Shown piece by piece: positions 62,213 through 64,000 of a DNA stretch of 64,000 bases. The DNA is taken from NCBI GenBank assembly GCA_965214915.1, contig CBDCCP010000003.1, forward strand, positions 496,001 to 560,000, given 5' to 3'. This stretch comes from CATQHP01 sp965214915 (GTDB lineage: Bacteria > Acidobacteriota > Terriglobia > Bryobacterales > UBA6623). How positions within the stretch are numbered: position 1 is the stretch's first letter; each line of letters starts with the position of its first letter. Under the pieces are notes generated by a model. It did not search any database, was not told where the DNA came from, and worked only from the letters and a program-made list of their open reading frames with translations. The translations under genes were made by a program, and so were the position numbers.

Positions 62213-63294
62213 GCTTCTTCTTGATCCTGGCGGCGTTGTTGCCGGCCGCCGCCTTCGGGCAGGAGCCGCCGGAAGCCGTATTTACAGCCGATGTCCGCTT
62301 GGTCAACCTGCTGGTCACGGTGAAAGACGCGCGCGGCGCGCCGGTTGCGGACTTGACCCGCGAAGACTTCCGCGTTACGGACGGCGGCGAGCCCCGCGAA
62401 ATCGCCGTGTTCGAAAAGCGCACGAACCGCCCGCTGTCCGTCGCCTTGATGGTGGATGCGAGCTTGAGCACGGCGATCGAGCTCAAATTCGAGCGCGAGG
62501 CCGCGTCACGCTTTCTGGAAAACCTGTTGGGCGCCGGGTCGCACCCGGACGACCGCGCCGCAGTTTACAAATTTTCCGACTATGTGGAGATGCTTTCGCC
62601 CTATACGCGCAGGCAGGGACAATTGACGAAAGCGCTGAACGGCGTGCAGCCGGAAACAGGCACGTCGGTCTATGACGGGATACTGCTGATTTCCGAAGAG
62701 TTGGAGCGGCGCGGCGGACGGCGCGTCATCGTCATCGTCACGGACGGCGGCGACACCACCAGCCGCGTTTCATTCGCCGAGGGACTCAAGGCCGCATACG
62801 ATGCCGACGCCGTGATTTATCCGGTCATCGTAGTTCCGATTCGCAGCGACGCGGGACGCAACACCGGCGGCGAGAACGCGCTCAAGACCTTCGCCCGAAA
62901 CACCGGCGGTCAAGCGTTCATTCAGCACGGCGCGGCAAACCTCGACGAGGCGTTCGACGAAATCGTGCGCAACCTGCGCACGCAATACCTGATCGGCTAT
63001 TACCCGCCCGCCGACGAAAAGGCGCCGCGGGACGGCCTCCGGCGCGTCCGCGTGGACGTGGCGTTGGAAGGGGCGGCGGTGTTGTCGCGCTCCGGCTACT
63101 TCGTTCCGAACGTTCCCGGCGGAAGGCGCTATCGGCCCGCGGCGAAGAGTCCTGAAAGAGTAAGCCTGCAAACGCCGGCCAAGGGCGGCCCCCAGCGCCG
63201 CAGCCGCGCCGGCGAACAAAAATCCGAAGATGCGGAGAAGAAAAAACCGCGCGACGGCGAGCGCCGAACGCAAATCGTGAAACCGGCGCCGTAG
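62209..63294 (+). CDS. VWA-domain protein of acidobacterial type
   Basis: A 361-residue exported protein. A short signal (SFFLILAALLPAAAFGQ) follows a GTG start that overlaps the moaDE stop by 4 bp. The N-terminal VNLLVTVKDARGAPVADLT and FRVTDGGEPREIAVF precede the VWA domain. MIDAS residues are D-A-S-L-S in LMVDASLSTA, TGTSVYDGI and VTDGGDTTS. LRTQYLIGYYP is typical of VWFA-related acidobacterial proteins. The C-terminus is basic and Lys/Arg-rich. Role unknown; such proteins are abundant in this phylum. Confidence 0.88.
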   Translation: MSFFLILAALLPAAAFGQEPPEAVFTADVRLVNLLVTVKDARGAPVADLTREDFRVTDGGEPREIAVFEKRTNRPLSVALMVDASLSTAIELKFEREAASRFLENLLGAGSHPDDRAAVYKFSDYVEMLSPYTRRQGQLTKALNGVQPETGTSVYDGILLISEELERRGGRRVIVIVTDGGDTTSRVSFAEGLKAAYDADAVIYPVIVVPIRSDAGRNTGGENALKTFARNTGGQAFIQHGAANLDEAFDEIVRNLRTQYLIGYYPPADEKAPRDGLRRVRVDVALEGAAVLSRSGYFVPNVPGGRRYRPAAKSPERVSLQTPAKGGPQRRSRAGEQKSEDAEKKKPRDGERRTQIVKPAP

Positions 63295-63405
63295 CCGCGC
63301 TCATGCGCGGCAAATGGATAGTGAACAGCAAAGAGTCGCGGTCCGAAAAACCGCTTACGGCGACGGCGCCGAGCAAAGGGTTCAAAGCGGCTGCGGCGTG
63401 ATGCG

Positions 63406-63915
63406 ATGATAGTGCGGGGAGGACTACAATCCGTGGGTTTCGAAACGATTCGATCCGCCGTTGGGGAGTTGGAGGAGTTAGTCGCAAGCTTGCCCGCCGA
63501 GTGGGGCGCGATTCCGGACGAGCAGGCGGCGCGGCCGCGCGCCGACGGCGGCTGGTCGCGCAAGCAGATTGTCGGGCACATGATCGATTCCGCCACCGTG
63601 AATCATCAGCGGTTCATTCGAGCCTTGGCGGGCGAGAAAGATTTCAATCTTCTGTACGCTCAAGAGGACTGGGTCGATCTGAACGGCTATCAGTTGCGCG
63701 ATTGGCGCGGGATCATCCGGCTCTGGGAGGGAGTCAACCTCCACCTGCTGGCCGTTTGCCGTCGAATTCGCGAGGATCAGGCCGAGCTTGTCTGCGGGCA
63801 AGACGGCGACCCCGGTCCGTGGACACTGGCCTACCGCGTGCCGGACTACGTTGCGCATCTCGAGATGCACGTCGAGCAAATGCGCCGGGGGCCCTGGCGC
63901 CACTATCAGGTATAG
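63406..63915 (+). CDS. DinB-like family protein
   Basis: A 169-residue four-helix-bundle protein. His residues of a possible metal site are in VGHMIDSATVNHQRF and YVAHLEMHVEQM. WSRKQIVGHMIDSA and the final HLEMHVEQM are characteristic of DinB/YfiT-like proteins, some of which are thiol or bacillithiol transferases. ATG 63406 and GTG 63433 (start of the family domain) are both possible. Cellular role not deducible. Confidence 0.82.
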   Translation: MIVRGGLQSVGFETIRSAVGELEELVASLPAEWGAIPDEQAARPRADGGWSRKQIVGHMIDSATVNHQRFIRALAGEKDFNLLYAQEDWVDLNGYQLRDWRGIIRLWEGVNLHLLAVCRRIREDQAELVCGQDGDPGPWTLAYRVPDYVAHLEMHVEQMRRGPWRHYQV

Positions 63916-63927
63916 CCGCCGGGACTG

Positions 63928-64000
63928 CTATACCTCGCGGAGCTTCGACCCGAGCTCGCGGCGAATATCGGGCAGGTCGAAAGATTCGAGAACGCCGGGC
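63928..64000 (-). CDS. C-terminal end of an unidentified gene, cut by the window edge
   Basis: On the minus strand the last 23 codons read LESFDLPDIRRELGSKLREV before the TAG at 63928-63930. The frame is open to the edge. Composition and the convergent position 12 bp from the DinB gene suggest a real gene, but the fragment is too short to identify. Confidence 0.35.
   Translation of the reverse strand, partial: PGVLESFDLPDIRRELGSKLREV

Noticed and set aside
1..64000. CRISPR arrays, rRNA genes, replication origin
   Set aside because: No regularly spaced repeats with spacers, no rRNA sequence and no DnaA-box cluster were noticed on reading through the window.

Overview
The window is GC-rich, densely packed bacterial DNA. 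It looks like a member of the Acidobacteriota, probably close to the Solibacter/Bryobacterales side. Three things point there: two very large outer-membrane receptors with an N-terminal carboxypeptidase-regulatory-like domain, a VWA protein of the type abundant in acidobacteria, and many exported sulfatases, DUF1080 and DUF1501 proteins. The assignment is an inference from gene content; no rRNA gene is present.

Region 1 (1-17.2 kb) is the division and cell-wall (dcw) cluster, all on the + strand with mostly 4-bp overlaps: rsmH (cut by the window edge), ftsL, ftsI with a PASTA domain, murE, murF, mraY, murD, ftsW, murG, murC, ftsQ, ftsA, ftsZ. A complete IS5-family element sits exactly at the rsmH stop codon. 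FtsZ carries a tandem duplication of its C-terminal tail, so it ends with two copies of its terminal peptide.

Region 2 (17.2-33.1 kb) is export and scavenging. It holds three sulfatases, two DUF1080 proteins, a divergent pair of TonB-dependent-receptor-like genes (one with two frameshifts), tRNA-Leu(UAG), a methylmalonate-semialdehyde dehydrogenase and a ribokinase.

Region 3 (33.2-41.3 kb) is mostly housekeeping: rplU-rpmA with a near-consensus promoter, an IS481-like element inserted against the -35 box of that promoter, then a YfgM-like TPR protein, a dNTPase, a TerB-like protein, an SGNH hydrolase, a PfkB kinase, a rhomboid protease and a TauE/SafE transporter. Region 4 (41.3-42.5 kb) is a decayed island bracketed by imperfect 59-bp direct repeats. 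It contains the C-terminal scrap of a DNA methyltransferase and a small coiled-coil gene broken by a 7-bp duplication.

Region 5 (42.5-57.5 kb) holds a quinoprotein dehydrogenase with an internal cytochrome c, a sugar-acid dehydratase, a DUF1501 protein, a fourth sulfatase, and two secreted PHP-type metallohydrolases with propeller-like N-termini flanking a nucleoside hydrolase. One of the two metallohydrolase genes is out of frame at a pentanucleotide repeat. Region 6 (57.7-64 kb) holds a pyruvate:ferredoxin oxidoreductase split into two overlapping genes, a MoaD-MoaE fusion, a VWA protein, a DinB-like protein and the end of an unidentified gene.

The best leads are the duplicated FtsZ tail, the pentanucleotide switch in the metallohydrolase, the architecture of the IS481-like element, and the decayed island.
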